This document shows positions 1 to 6,347 of a stretch of DNA of 18,453 nucleotides, one piece after another; within the stretch, counting starts at the first letter, position 1; each line of letters starts with the position of its first letter. The DNA is taken from the NCBI GenBank assembly GCA_026389255.1, contig JAPLIF010000222.1, positions 1-18,453 of the forward strand, given 5' to 3'. This DNA comes from Cyanobacteriota bacterium. GTDB taxonomy: Bacteria; Cyanobacteriota; Cyanobacteriia; PCC-6307; Cyanobiaceae. The translations under genes and the position numbers were made by a program. The notes under the pieces were generated by a model. It saw nothing but the letters and a program-made list of their open reading frames with translations, was not told the origin of the DNA and did no database searches.

Positions 1-788
1 TGGATGTCGACGATTGGATCAGCAAGTTGAACGAGCGCACCCGCTTGGTGAGCGTGGTGCACGTCAGCAATACCCTCGGGGCCTGCAATCCGGTGGCCCG
101 TCTCGCCGAACTGGCCCACACCGCCGGTGCCCTGATTTTGGTGGATGCCTGCCAGAGCCTGCCCCACCAGACGCTTTCGGTGGCCCAGCTCGACTGTGAT
201 TTCTTGGTGGGTTCGTCCCACAAGCTCTGCGGTCCAACCGGGATGGGCTTCCTCTGGGCCCGGGAGGCCCTGCTGGAGGCGATGCCCCCCTTTCTGGGCG
301 GTGGCGAGATGATCCAGGACGTCTTTCTGGATCGCTGCACCTGGGCCGAACTACCCCACAAGTTCGAGGCCGGCACCCCGGCGATCGGCGAGGCCATCGG
401 CATGGGGGCCGCCCTGGACTATCTCTCAGTCCTCGGCATGGACCGGATCCATGCCTGGGAGCAGCACCTGACCCAGCGACTGTTTATGAGGTTGCAGGCG
501 ATAGACGGGTTGCGCATCCTCGGGCCCACCCCTGAACAACAGCCCGATCGTGGCGCCCTGGCTGCCTTTGCGGTGGAGGGGCTGCATGCGAACGACCTGG
601 CCTCCCTGCTGGATTCGGCTGGGATCTGCATCCGCAGCGGCCACCATTGCACCCAACCGCTGCACCGCCATTACGGCCTCAGTGGCTCGGCCCGGGCCAG
701 TCTGGCCTTCACGACAACGGAGGCGGAGATCGACCATTTCGCCGCCGAACTGGTGGGGGCCATCGGCTTCCTGCGGGAGCACGCCTGA
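1..788 (+). CDS. sufS: SufS-type cysteine desulfurase, 5' end outside window
   Basis: PLP-dependent group II cysteine desulfurase that takes sulfur from L-cysteine as a persulfide for Fe-S cluster assembly by the cytosolic SUF system. The gene is cut by the window edge; the reading frame enters at position 3 and ends at a TGA at 786-788, so about 261 residues are visible. The Schiff-base lysine lies in GSSHKLCGPTGMGFLW (Lys codon 222-224). The persulfide cysteine lies in IRSGHHCTQPLHRHYG (Cys codon 648-650), the RSGHHC form typical of SufS rather than IscS. The C-terminal small domain is complete. Neighbouring sufBCD genes would be expected upstream but are not in view. The 11-bp hairpin just after the stop suggests this is the end of its operon. 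The family call is firm; the gene symbol rests on the motif type. Confidence 0.95.
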   Translation, partial: DVDDWISKLNERTRLVSVVHVSNTLGACNPVARLAELAHTAGALILVDACQSLPHQTLSVAQLDCDFLVGSSHKLCGPTGMGFLWAREALLEAMPPFLGGGEMIQDVFLDRCTWAELPHKFEAGTPAIGEAIGMGAALDYLSVLGMDRIHAWEQHLTQRLFMRLQAIDGLRILGPTPEQQPDRGALAAFAVEGLHANDLASLLDSAGICIRSGHHCTQPLHRHYGLSGSARASLAFTTTEAEIDHFAAELVGAIGFLREHA

Positions 789-793
789 TCGGG

Positions 794-819
794 GCCTGGG
801 GAGGCCTGCCTCCCCAGGC
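794..819 (+). terminator. hairpin after sufS, probable terminator
   Basis: A perfect 11-bp GC-rich stem (GCCTGGGGAGG / CCTCCCCAGGC) with a 4-nt loop (CCTG) starts 5 nt after the sufS stop codon. No T-run follows, so this is not a textbook intrinsic terminator, but position and stem strength fit a transcription end or a 3'-end stabilising structure. Confidence 0.6.
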
Positions 820-885
820 GAGCGGCTGTGCTGTGTTCTCTGGAGCTTTGGTGGCTAAGTTCTACCGGCAAGCGGCAGTGCAACC

Positions 886-1911
886 ATGGGCCAAAACCAG
901 CCGATCACCCTTGGGGCTGCGGCGGTGATGGCCTTGCTGGCTGCACCAGTCCTGGCCCAGATGCCGACCCCAGCGGCAACACCGGCCCCAGGCTCTGATG
1001 GACTTCCCCGCCAGCCCCTGGCCCCCAAGGGGCCTCCGGCGGTTGTGGCCCCAGGCCTCGCCCCAGCCACTCCCTTGGCCCAGCCAACGGTGGGGCCCAG
1101 CAAAGGCTTGGGGGCCCCGGTGCCCCCGGCCCGATCGGCCCCGGCTGGCTTGGCCCCCCAGGTATTGGTCGAACCGTTGATTCTGTGGCAGCCCTAGGGC
1201 TCCACGACGCCTAGGTCGGCCTCGGCCAACCCCCCCTCCGTCCCCCTTGCTCCCCGGCCGGGCGGCCCTGCGGGAGGGGCTGGCCGTCCTGCTGGTGGGC
1301 CCAACCGCCCCAATGGTTTGGTGGATCCCTTCGCACCGATGGGACCAGGGGCTGGGATCAATCCCTTCTTGCCAGGCATGGCGCCCCAGGGTCCCGGAGC
1401 TTCCGGGATGGATCCGAGGCGGATGGGCGGGCCGAGGATCCCGGCTGGGGGGGGACCAGGTGCAGGGCCCCAACAACGGCTCAGGCAGGGGCCCAATGGC
1501 ATGCCGATGGTCCCTGGCCCAGGCTCCCTTGGCGGATCCCAAGGCCCCATGCCAGGGGGGATGATGCCTCCCCCTGGCGCCGTTCCCCCCGGGATGGTCC
1601 CTCCAGGGGCTGGGCCTGCGGAAAGGATGCCTCCCGGGGCCATGCCGCCTGGGGTCGTTCCCCCTGGGGCCCTCCAGGCCCCGGATGCATCGGCAATCAG
1701 GTCACCGGAGGTTGGGTCCAAATCCTCCGCAAAATGGTCGCCATGGCCGTCGCTGCTGGCCACCCTGGGGCTCGGGGGGGCTGGTGTGTTGCTGGCCTTC
1801 CTGGCCCGGTGCCGTTCCTCTAGCGGGTCGAACAACCGCGTGGCGATCAGCGCGCAGGGACGCAAGAATGCGTCTTCGGGCCCCATTGAGACTGGGGAGA
1901 AGACGGACTGA
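886..1911 (+). pseudogene. Pro/Gly-rich exported, membrane-anchored protein interrupted by an in-frame TAG
   Basis: One frame runs from the ATG at 886 to the TGA at 1909-1911, but a single TAG at 1195-1197 splits it into a 103-codon part and a second part open from 1198. The frame stays open across the break. The first part starts with a clear signal peptide (hydrophobic stretch LGAAAVMALLAAPVLAQ, cleavage likely after VLA) and continues Pro/Ala-rich. The second part is Pro/Gly/Met-rich, has phased PPGxx pentads, then a C-terminal hydrophobic segment (SLLATLGLGGAGVLLAFLA) followed by a short basic, Ser/Asn-rich tail. With both parts joined (about 340 residues) the layout is signal peptide, extended low-complexity stalk, C-terminal membrane anchor. 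I recognise no family. Explanations are a recent nonsense mutation, a base-call error (TAG from CAG, AAG, GAG or TGG), or amber readthrough. If the stop is real, only a 103-aa secreted fragment is made. The plus strand is chosen over long minus-strand frames because only it gives a signal peptide and an anchor. Confidence 0.55.
1570..1674 (+). repeat. seven phased 15-bp units coding PPGxx pentapeptides
   Basis: Inside the second part of the Pro-rich gene, seven consecutive in-phase 15-bp units encode PPGAV, PPGMV, PPGAG, PAERM, PPGAM, PPGVV and PPGAL. The fourth unit is degenerate but keeps phase. This resembles collagen-like or elastin-like extended repeats and suggests growth by tandem duplication, which is prone to copy-number change between strains. 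Confidence 0.75.
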
Positions 1912-1926
1912 CTTCAGGCCCGCCCC

Positions 1927-1958
1927 CGAGTGGGTGGCCGTCTCGGGTGGCCCACTTG
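1927..1958. terminator. hairpin between convergent genes
   Basis: In the 87-bp gap between the end of the Pro-rich gene and the end of the amine oxidase gene, CGAGTGGG and CCCACTTG can pair over 8 positions (one G:U) around a 16-nt loop. It could serve as a two-way terminator, but the loop is long and there is no T-run. Confidence 0.3.
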
Positions 1959-1998
1959 GGGCCGCCAAGGCAGCCGTAGCGGTGCCCCCAGCACGGGT

Positions 1999-3306
1999 TC
2001 AACCCACCAGAGCCAGGGCTTGGTGGGCGGCTTCTTCGCCCGCCAGGATGGCTCCCTCGCCGTAGCCGGGCCAGCGGGTCGCCATTTCGGTGCCAGCCCA
2101 AAGCAGCCGGCCGTGACCTTGGCGCCAGGCTGGGCCAAAGCCAGTCCAGGCCCCTGGGCTCAGGTAGGTGGTGAAGGCGCCGGTGCTCCAGGTCTCCTGG
2201 GTCCAGTCCTGTTCGATCAAATCGAGGGGGCGGGCCGCTTCCGGGCCCCAGCAGGCCTCCAGGTCCGCCAGGACGGCAGCCCGCCTTTGGGGAGGGGCCA
2301 GCTGGCCCAAGCGGATGGCCCGAGGGCCAGAGACGAAGCCCGCCAGGATGGCCGGTGAGCCGCAGGGGGGCGAGCTGTCGGCAACCAAATCAAGCCAGGG
2401 CAGATCGCCTAGGGCCAGGCCGTTGTGGCCCCGTTCCCGCCAGAAGGGCCTGGCGTAAACGGCCAGCCACTTGACCATGCAGCCCATCGGCGAGCGCTGC
2501 AGCAGGGCGCGCTGCTGTGGGGGCAGGTCCGGTTCGAAACGAATGCCGCTGCGCAGCGGGGGCGGGATGGCCACGATGGCCACGGCCGCCTGATGGCTGC
2601 GGCCATCGGCCCCATGCACCCACACCGCGCTGGCGTCCTGGCTGATGGCAACGACGGGGTTGCCCACTTGCACGACCGATTCGCCCAGCTGTTGGGCCAG
2701 GCGTTGGGGCACCTGGCCCATGCCGCCGCGGATCAACCAACTTTCCGGGTTTTCGTCCTGGGGTGCCACGGCCTGGGTCCAGGCCAGGTGCAGGATCGAG
2801 CTCTCCGCCGGCTCAAACCCCCCCGACCCCCCCACCAGGGCCAACCAGCGCAGGGGCAGCTGGGCGATGGGGTCGTCACTGCGGGCCTCCATCCAGCTGG
2901 CGATTGTCTGGCGGTCCAGTTGTTCGGCGCCATCCAGGGTCCAGGGGGCCAGGGGTGGGACCTGCGCCACCAAGCCATCGAACTCCTGCTTGAGGCGGCG
3001 GGCAGCGTCGATGGCAACCCGATCAAGGGGGGCCAGGCCCAGCTCCTGCACCAGGGCCTCCAAGCGGTGGTGGCTGGCGCCGCCCCATTGGCCCCCCAGA
3101 TCCACCGTGGCACCGGAGGGAGTGATGGCCGTGACCAGTCGACCACCGACCCGATCCCGGGCCTCCAGCACCCGCACCCGCAGGCCCTGGCCCCGCAGCC
3201 GGCGGGCCGCCACCAGCCCCGAGAGGCCGGCGCCGACGACCACCACATCGATGGGTTCAGGCGAGGCGGCGGCCATGGGCCTGGGGGTAGGAGGAGCCAA
3301 GGTCAT
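1999..3306 (-). CDS. flavin monoamine oxidase family protein (FAD-dependent)
   Basis: FAD-dependent amine oxidase-family enzyme of 435 residues, close to the usual size. The N-terminal Rossmann motif VVVVGAGLSGL is at residues 21-31, with the FAD-ribose acidic residue E48 in VLEARDRVGGR (46-56). The C-terminal FAD-contact signature WAGTEMATRWPGYGEGA matches the classic monoamine-oxidase ending. No signal peptide or C-terminal membrane helix is seen, so it is probably cytosolic. The ATG at 3306 gives a Pro-rich 18-residue lead before the Rossmann strand; Met11 is an alternative start. It is divergent from mtnA with only 54 bp between start codons. The substrate cannot be read from sequence: amines, polyamines and L-amino acids are all possible, and carotenoid desaturase relatives share the fold but not this C-terminal signature. 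Confidence 0.88.
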   Translation of the reverse strand: MTLAPPTPRPMAAASPEPIDVVVVGAGLSGLVAARRLRGQGLRVRVLEARDRVGGRLVTAITPSGATVDLGGQWGGASHHRLEALVQELGLAPLDRVAIDAARRLKQEFDGLVAQVPPLAPWTLDGAEQLDRQTIASWMEARSDDPIAQLPLRWLALVGGSGGFEPAESSILHLAWTQAVAPQDENPESWLIRGGMGQVPQRLAQQLGESVVQVGNPVVAISQDASAVWVHGADGRSHQAAVAIVAIPPPLRSGIRFEPDLPPQQRALLQRSPMGCMVKWLAVYARPFWRERGHNGLALGDLPWLDLVADSSPPCGSPAILAGFVSGPRAIRLGQLAPPQRRAAVLADLEACWGPEAARPLDLIEQDWTQETWSTGAFTTYLSPGAWTGFGPAWRQGHGRLLWAGTEMATRWPGYGEGAILAGEEAAHQALALVG

Positions 3307-3360
3307 CTTGGAGCGAATACTCTTTTGTCCAGTGTTTCCTAGTCGCCCCTGCCCGCCACC
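3307..3360. promoter_or_regulatory. 54-bp divergent gap between amine oxidase and mtnA
   Basis: Both start codons face away from this gap, so any promoters here must overlap or lie inside the opposite gene. The only AT-rich patch is around 3315-3330 (GAATACTCTTTTGTCC). No Shine-Dalgarno match is evident before either start, as is common in cyanobacteria. No operator is recognised. Confidence 0.4.
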
Positions 3361-4497
3361 ATGAACATTGACGGCAAGGCCTGGCGGACGATCTGGCTGG
3401 AGGAGGGGGGACGGTCGGTCGGAGTGATTGACCAGACCCTCTTACCCCATCGGTTTGAAACCCGATCCCTGGGGACCATGGAGCAGGCGGCCGAGGCGAT
3501 TAGCACGATGGTGGTGCGGGGGGCACCGTTGATCGGCGTGGCGGGGGCCTACGGGTTGATGTTGGCCCTGCAGCAGGATCCAGCCGATGGGGCCCTGGCG
3601 GCGGCCTTCGAGCGACTCAATGCCACCAGGCCCACGGCCGTGAATCTGCGCTGGGCCCTGGAGCGGGTTCGGGATCGGGTGGCCCCCCTGCCGGAGGCGG
3701 AACGGGCCGAGGCGGCCCAGGCGGAAGCTGGTGCCATCGCCGAGGAGGACGTGGCCATGTGCGAGGCCATCGGCGACCACGGCCTGCGCCTGTTCCAGGA
3801 GCTGGCGGCGGCGCGGCCGGCCCAGCGGCAGAACCGCCCCTTGAATGTGCTGACCCACTGCAATGCGGGCTGGTTGGCGACGGTGGACTGGGGCACGGCC
3901 CTGGCGCCGATCTACAAGGCGCACCGCTCCGGCATGGCGATCCATGTGTGGGTGGATGAAACCCGACCCCGCAACCAGGGGGCGAGCCTCACCGCCTTTG
4001 AATTGGGTCGGGAGGGCGTTCCCCACACCGTCATCGTCGACAACGCCGGCGGCCACCTGATGCAACACGGCGAGGTGGATGCGGTGATCGTCGGCACCGA
4101 CCGCACCACCCGCAGCGGCGATGTCTGCAACAAGATCGGCACCTATCTCAAGGCCCTAGCCGCCCACGACAATGGCGTGCCGTTCTACGTGGCCCTACCC
4201 AGTTCCACCATCGACTGGAACCTGGATGACGGCGTGGCCGAAATCCCGATCGAGGCCCGCTCCGCAAGGGAGGTGACCCATATTCAGGGTCGCCGCGACG
4301 GCGACACCAACGACCCCACTGGGGGCCACCTGGCCAGTGTGCAGTTGAGCCCCGATGGCAGCGCCGGCTTCAACCCCGCCTTTGATGTCACCCCGGCCCG
4401 GCTGGTCACCGCCCTGATCACCGAGCGGGGGACCTCAGCGGCGAGTGAGGCGGGGCTGAAGGGGTTGTTTGAGGACCTTAGACCCGCCGACCACTAA
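3361..4497 (+). CDS. mtnA: S-methyl-5-thioribose-1-phosphate isomerase
   Basis: Cytosolic aldose-ketose isomerase that turns 5-methylthioribose-1-phosphate into methylthioribulose-1-phosphate, a step in recycling methylthioadenosine left over from polyamine and related S-adenosylmethionine reactions. The 378-residue length is normal for the family. Family motifs are present: the phosphate-binding [12 protein letters not shown] (RGAPLIG at 53-59), [17 protein letters not shown] with catalytic Cys167, and [21 protein letters not shown] with catalytic Asp247. These features separate it from eIF2B-like relatives. The ATG at 3361 starts right at the conserved N-terminal region. Its last 20 bp overlap, on the opposite strand, the end of a 48-aa membrane-peptide gene. 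No other salvage genes (mtnP, mtnK, mtnB) are in the window. Confidence 0.95.
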   Translation: MNIDGKAWRTIWLEEGGRSVGVIDQTLLPHRFETRSLGTMEQAAEAISTMVVRGAPLIGVAGAYGLMLALQQDPADGALAAAFERLNATRPTAVNLRWALERVRDRVAPLPEAERAEAAQAEAGAIAEEDVAMCEAIGDHGLRLFQELAAARPAQRQNRPLNVLTHCNAGWLATVDWGTALAPIYKAHRSGMAIHVWVDETRPRNQGASLTAFELGREGVPHTVIVDNAGGHLMQHGEVDAVIVGTDRTTRSGDVCNKIGTYLKALAAHDNGVPFYVALPSSTIDWNLDDGVAEIPIEARSAREVTHIQGRRDGDTNDPTGGHLASVQLSPDGSAGFNPAFDVTPARLVTALITERGTSAASEAGLKGLFEDLRPADH

Positions 4498-4624
4498 TTA
4501 ATCTTAGCAAGATAGTGATGACAGCAATGACCAGCAGGATATGAATCAGTCCTCCCATTGTGTAGGAGGTGACCAACCCAAGGACCCAGAGAACGACTAG
4601 GACAATGGCAAGGGATTCAAGCAT
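4478..4624 (-). CDS. lmo0937-family small membrane protein, 48 aa
   Basis: A 48-codon gene starts with ATG at 4622-4624 and ends with TAA at 4478-4480, overlapping the mtnA 3' end antisense by 20 bp. The product starts [17 protein letters not shown] and continues [18 protein letters not shown], ending in a basic RLISGRRV tail. This matches my memory of the lmo0937 (DUF5670) pattern: two short hydrophobic helices joined by a Gly/His turn with a positively charged C terminus, and the usual length of 45-50 residues. It is predicted to sit in the inner membrane; its biochemical function is unknown. It lies downstream of the CsbD gene on the same strand and is probably co-expressed with it. The region is visibly AT-richer than the flanks (26 G+C in 4501-4560, counted by hand), consistent with acquisition. 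It is easily missed because of its length. Confidence 0.85.
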   Translation of the reverse strand: MLESLAIVLVVLWVLGLVTSYTMGGLIHILLVIAVITILLRLISGRRV

Positions 4625-4658
4625 GATTTTGACCGCAATGGTGATGAAGGTCAAGCAG

Positions 4659-4688
4659 CGACGTTGCCATGCTCAGAAGGCGACGTCG
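4659..4688. other. hairpin 1 between csbD-like and lmo0937-like genes
   Basis: CGACGTTGCC (4659-4668) can pair with GGCGACGTCG (4679-4688) over 10 bp with a 10-nt loop. The stem is complete with one G:U on plus-strand RNA and has one C-A mismatch on minus-strand RNA. It directly abuts a second hairpin. Confidence 0.4.
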
Positions 4689-4708
4689 AGGGCCCACATC
4701 AGGGCCCT
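4689..4708. terminator. hairpin 2, GC-rich, just after the csbD-like gene
   Basis: AGGGCCC (4689-4695) and GGGCCCT (4702-4708) form a perfect 7-bp stem with a 6-nt loop, 11 bp beyond the CsbD stop on the minus strand. No T-run follows. It could attenuate read-through into the lmo0937-family gene or protect the csbD mRNA end. Confidence 0.4.
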
Positions 4709-4719
4709 GACATGGAAGT

Positions 4720-5094
4720 TCAGCTAAGTTTATCGGCCAGATCTGCGGCAGCATCAGAGGCTTTATTGGCCATGGATTTGGCCCCTTGCTTGATGTCTTG
4801 CTGGGTTGCCTTGGCCGATCCCTGAACCTGCTTGACTTTGCCTTTGATTTGCTCGCCAGGCTTGCCGGTTAATTCACCGTAAGCCGATTGCACTTTGCCC
4901 TCTGCCTCCTTGGTTTTCGCTTCCATTTTCTGGCCCACGGTTGCGATGACCTGGGGGTTAATTGCATGATTGTTGGCCATGGCCATCGCAGGTAATGGCA
5001 TCAGCATCCAGGCAGCCATGCATAGCAAACCTGCCAATAGCTTTACCGTTGAGTTTTTCAGAATGGCGACAAATTGACTGATACGAATGTCCAT
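4720..5094 (-). CDS. CsbD family stress protein with signal peptide
   Basis: A 124-residue protein with an N-terminal signal peptide (hydrophobic core VKLLAGLLCMAAWMLMPLPA, cleavage likely at AMA near residues 37-41). A CsbD-like domain follows at about residues 55-105, containing EAEGKVQSAYGELTGKPGEQ and the lysine-rich KGKVKQVQGSAK. The tail is an Ala/Lys/Asp-rich amphipathic stretch. CsbD proteins are small, hydrophilic, general-stress proteins of unknown mechanism; most lack export signals, so this one is probably periplasmic or thylakoid-lumenal. GAGG lies 4 nt before the ATG, a modest ribosome site. A 15-bp inverted repeat sits 52 bp upstream of the start. The neighbouring downstream lmo0937-family peptide suggests a two-gene stress unit. 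Confidence 0.85.
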   Translation of the reverse strand: MDIRISQFVAILKNSTVKLLAGLLCMAAWMLMPLPAMAMANNHAINPQVIATVGQKMEAKTKEAEGKVQSAYGELTGKPGEQIKGKVKQVQGSAKATQQDIKQGAKSMANKASDAAADLADKLS

Positions 5095-5146
5095 GAAGCC
5101 TCATATGGGTGGGTTTCTTTCTCATCCTATTCATTTCATGTTGCAC

Positions 5147-5161
5147 CCGACCCAGGGTCGG
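5147..5161. promoter_or_regulatory. 15-bp inverted repeat upstream of the csbD-like gene
   Basis: CCGACCC-A-GGGTCGG is a perfect 7-bp dyad around one base, located 52 bp upstream of the CsbD start codon in otherwise AT-rich sequence. Its size, symmetry and location fit an operator for a dimeric regulator. No known consensus is recognised. Confidence 0.4.
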
Positions 5162-5316
5162 ACTACGGAAGCTTTTTGGGATGTACCTTTTCGGCCAAAA
5201 CCCTTTCGATGCAGTTATTTACGGCGAAACTAAGAATTATGAACGCATTCTTTCAATTGCCATACGTCGGCTGAATTGTTAGGTGGTGGACTCGGCAATG
5301 GTTGTATTTTTGCTAA

Positions 5317-5535
5317 TGCAAGCCACCCCTCTGTCACCAGCTTGCCGATGGCATCCACTTTGCCGTAGCCCTTGGACGCCAACTGGGGCGCCAAGGGCTA
5401 GTGGTGGTTGACGAGTGGGGTTCGCTCCCAGCTGAAGGCACCAGGCCCGGCTTTCCCGGCCGCGAGGCCGTGGCGATCACCTCCTGGCCGGGCGCGGCGA
5501 GCCAGCTGGATGGCGGATCGAGCCTCGTGGTTTAA
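5317..5535 (+). pseudogene. possible gene relic (72 open codons, no start)
   Basis: From the TAA at 5314-5316 to the TAA at 5533-5535 one plus-strand frame is open, with a protein-like composition that includes GIHFAVALGRQLGRQGLVVV and GREAVAITSWPGAASQLD. There is no ATG and no good alternative start with a ribosome site. GC content jumps compared with the AT-rich sequence on both sides. I do not recognise the family. It could be the 3' remnant of a gene lost when the surrounding AT-rich genes arrived, or a chance open frame. Confidence 0.25.
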
Positions 5536-5575
5536 AGGTGAGGGGGATTGATTTTTGGGGCGGGGCTTGGGCTTG

Positions 5576-5857
5576 TTACTGAACCGGAACGGTGAACGAA
5601 GGCCGCTCAGATAAACCAGAATCAGTTAAGGAACTGTTTTTGTTGGATTTGTATTTGTTGCTGATGCCTAGGCGGGACTCTTGATAGGAAAGCTGAGGCG
5701 TTGAGTCGTTATTCGATTTATCCAATGGGCCCATGGGTAACGCCAGGGCTTTTGTCGGGCTGAGGGCGGCAACGGCTAAGAGGGCGCCAGCACCAAGGCC
5801 AAGGCTCCACAGGCGGCTCGAATTCTTGGCAAAACCTTTGGCAAGCAAGGGGTCCAT
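5576..5857 (-). CDS. hypothetical exported protein, 93 aa
   Basis: I do not recognise this protein. The first about 40 residues look like a signal peptide: a basic start (KGFAKNSSR), a hydrophobic core (LWSLGLGAGALLAVAAL) and a possible cleavage after ALA near residue 39. The mature part is short, hydrophilic and Ser/Asn/Lys-rich (KSNNDSTPQLSYQESRLG; SNKYKSNKNSSLTDSG) and ends SFTVPVQ, so it is probably a small unstructured periplasmic protein. The ATG at 5857 is chosen because it gives the complete signal peptide; no Shine-Dalgarno sequence is visible. The mature-part coding sequence is AT-richer than the signal-peptide part. It lies downstream of a small membrane-protein gene on the same strand, but a hairpin separates them. 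Confidence 0.55.
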   Translation of the reverse strand: MDPLLAKGFAKNSSRLWSLGLGAGALLAVAALSPTKALALPMGPLDKSNNDSTPQLSYQESRLGISNKYKSNKNSSLTDSGLSERPSFTVPVQ

Positions 5858-5943
5858 TGGGAGGAAAGGCGGGCAACACTGTCATTTTGGCCACCAAAGT
5901 CGGCTCAAAAACAGGCTGGCCCGCCCCGCTGCGCAAGGGTCGG

Positions 5944-5960
5944 CTCGGCCCAAGGCCGAG
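5944..5960 (-). terminator. hairpin after the 87-aa membrane protein gene
   Basis: CTCGGCC and GGCCGAG form a perfect 7-bp stem with a 3-nt loop, 15 bp past the stop of the minus-strand membrane-protein gene. No T-run follows. Position supports a terminator or mRNA-end structure. Confidence 0.45.
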
Positions 5961-5975
5961 GGGGATGGTCAGGCC

Positions 5976-6239
5976 TCAGGAGGGCTGCTCCTGGTTGGGG
6001 GCGGGGTCCAGGGCGATGTGGTTGAGCAGGGTGGTGATGAAGGCGAAGAGCAGGAAGGGCAGCGACAACACGAAAATCATGCCCACCACCACCAGGGCGA
6101 AAATGGGGTTATTCGCCCCCATCAGGGCCAGACCGGCCGCCAGGCTGACGAAGATCACCAGCAGCCAGACAATGATCTGGGCGTAGATGTCCCCAAAGGT
6201 GAGGGTGCAACGGAATTGGTAGGGCTGCGGGCGCTCCAT
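5976..6239 (-). CDS. small membrane protein, 87 aa, divergent from ctaC
   Basis: I do not know a function. Starting at the ATG at 6239 the product is MERPQPYQFRCTLTFGDIYA, then two strong hydrophobic helices (about residues 21-40, QIIVWLLVIFVSLAAGLALM, and 45-70, PIFALVVVGMIFVLSLPFLL) and a hydrophilic tail ending NQEQPS. An upstream in-frame ATG at 6308 would add 23 unlikely residues and reach into the ctaC leader, so it is not used. It is divergent from the cytochrome oxidase operon with 108 bp between starts. I recall similar small proteins in picocyanobacteria, but cannot confirm this. A role in oxidase assembly is possible from position alone. Confidence 0.7.
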   Translation of the reverse strand: MERPQPYQFRCTLTFGDIYAQIIVWLLVIFVSLAAGLALMGANNPIFALVVVGMIFVLSLPFLLFAFITTLLNHIALDPAPNQEQPS

Positions 6240-6347
6240 GGCGGAGATCGGCAGGGGAACCCCCCTAGCTAAGGGACGTTCGGTCCCCTTGGGCCAAGAA
6301 ATCAACATCTATTCTCAGGACGGCGCTTTGATTACCCTTGGGGTCCC

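Larger units (their letters stand above)
5095..5575. other. 481-bp stretch without a convincing gene
   Basis: The right flank of the csbD-like gene (5095 to about 5315) is AT-rich and probably carries its promoter and the 5147-5161 dyad. Short frames here have no start, ribosome site or family resemblance. The rest (about 5317-5535) returns abruptly to GC-rich, coding-like sequence and is listed separately as a possible gene relic. No tRNA or repeat was recognised. Confidence 0.5.

Noticed and set aside
862..1542. 226-aa minus-strand open frame over the Pro-rich gene
   Set aside because: It is Gly/Arg-rich, lacks a signal or family motif, and is the expected shadow of GC-rich Pro/Gly codons. 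The plus strand has a signal peptide and a membrane anchor.
1194..1886. 230-aa Pro/Gly-rich minus-strand open frame
   Set aside because: The complement of proline and glycine codons also reads Pro/Gly, so the composition is a mirror artefact; no start context or targeting signal.
2425..3342. 305-aa plus-strand open frame opposite the amine oxidase
   Set aside because: The minus strand has full FAD motifs; this frame is a GC-rich shadow without recognisable features.
5074..5274. 66-aa plus-strand open frame in the csbD upstream region
   Set aside because: No ribosome site, no family pattern, and it overlaps the csbD start and its probable promoter.
5733..6272. 179-aa plus-strand open frame across two small minus-strand genes
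   Set aside because: Its product is Gly/Gln/His-rich, while the minus strand gives clean helices and a signal peptide.
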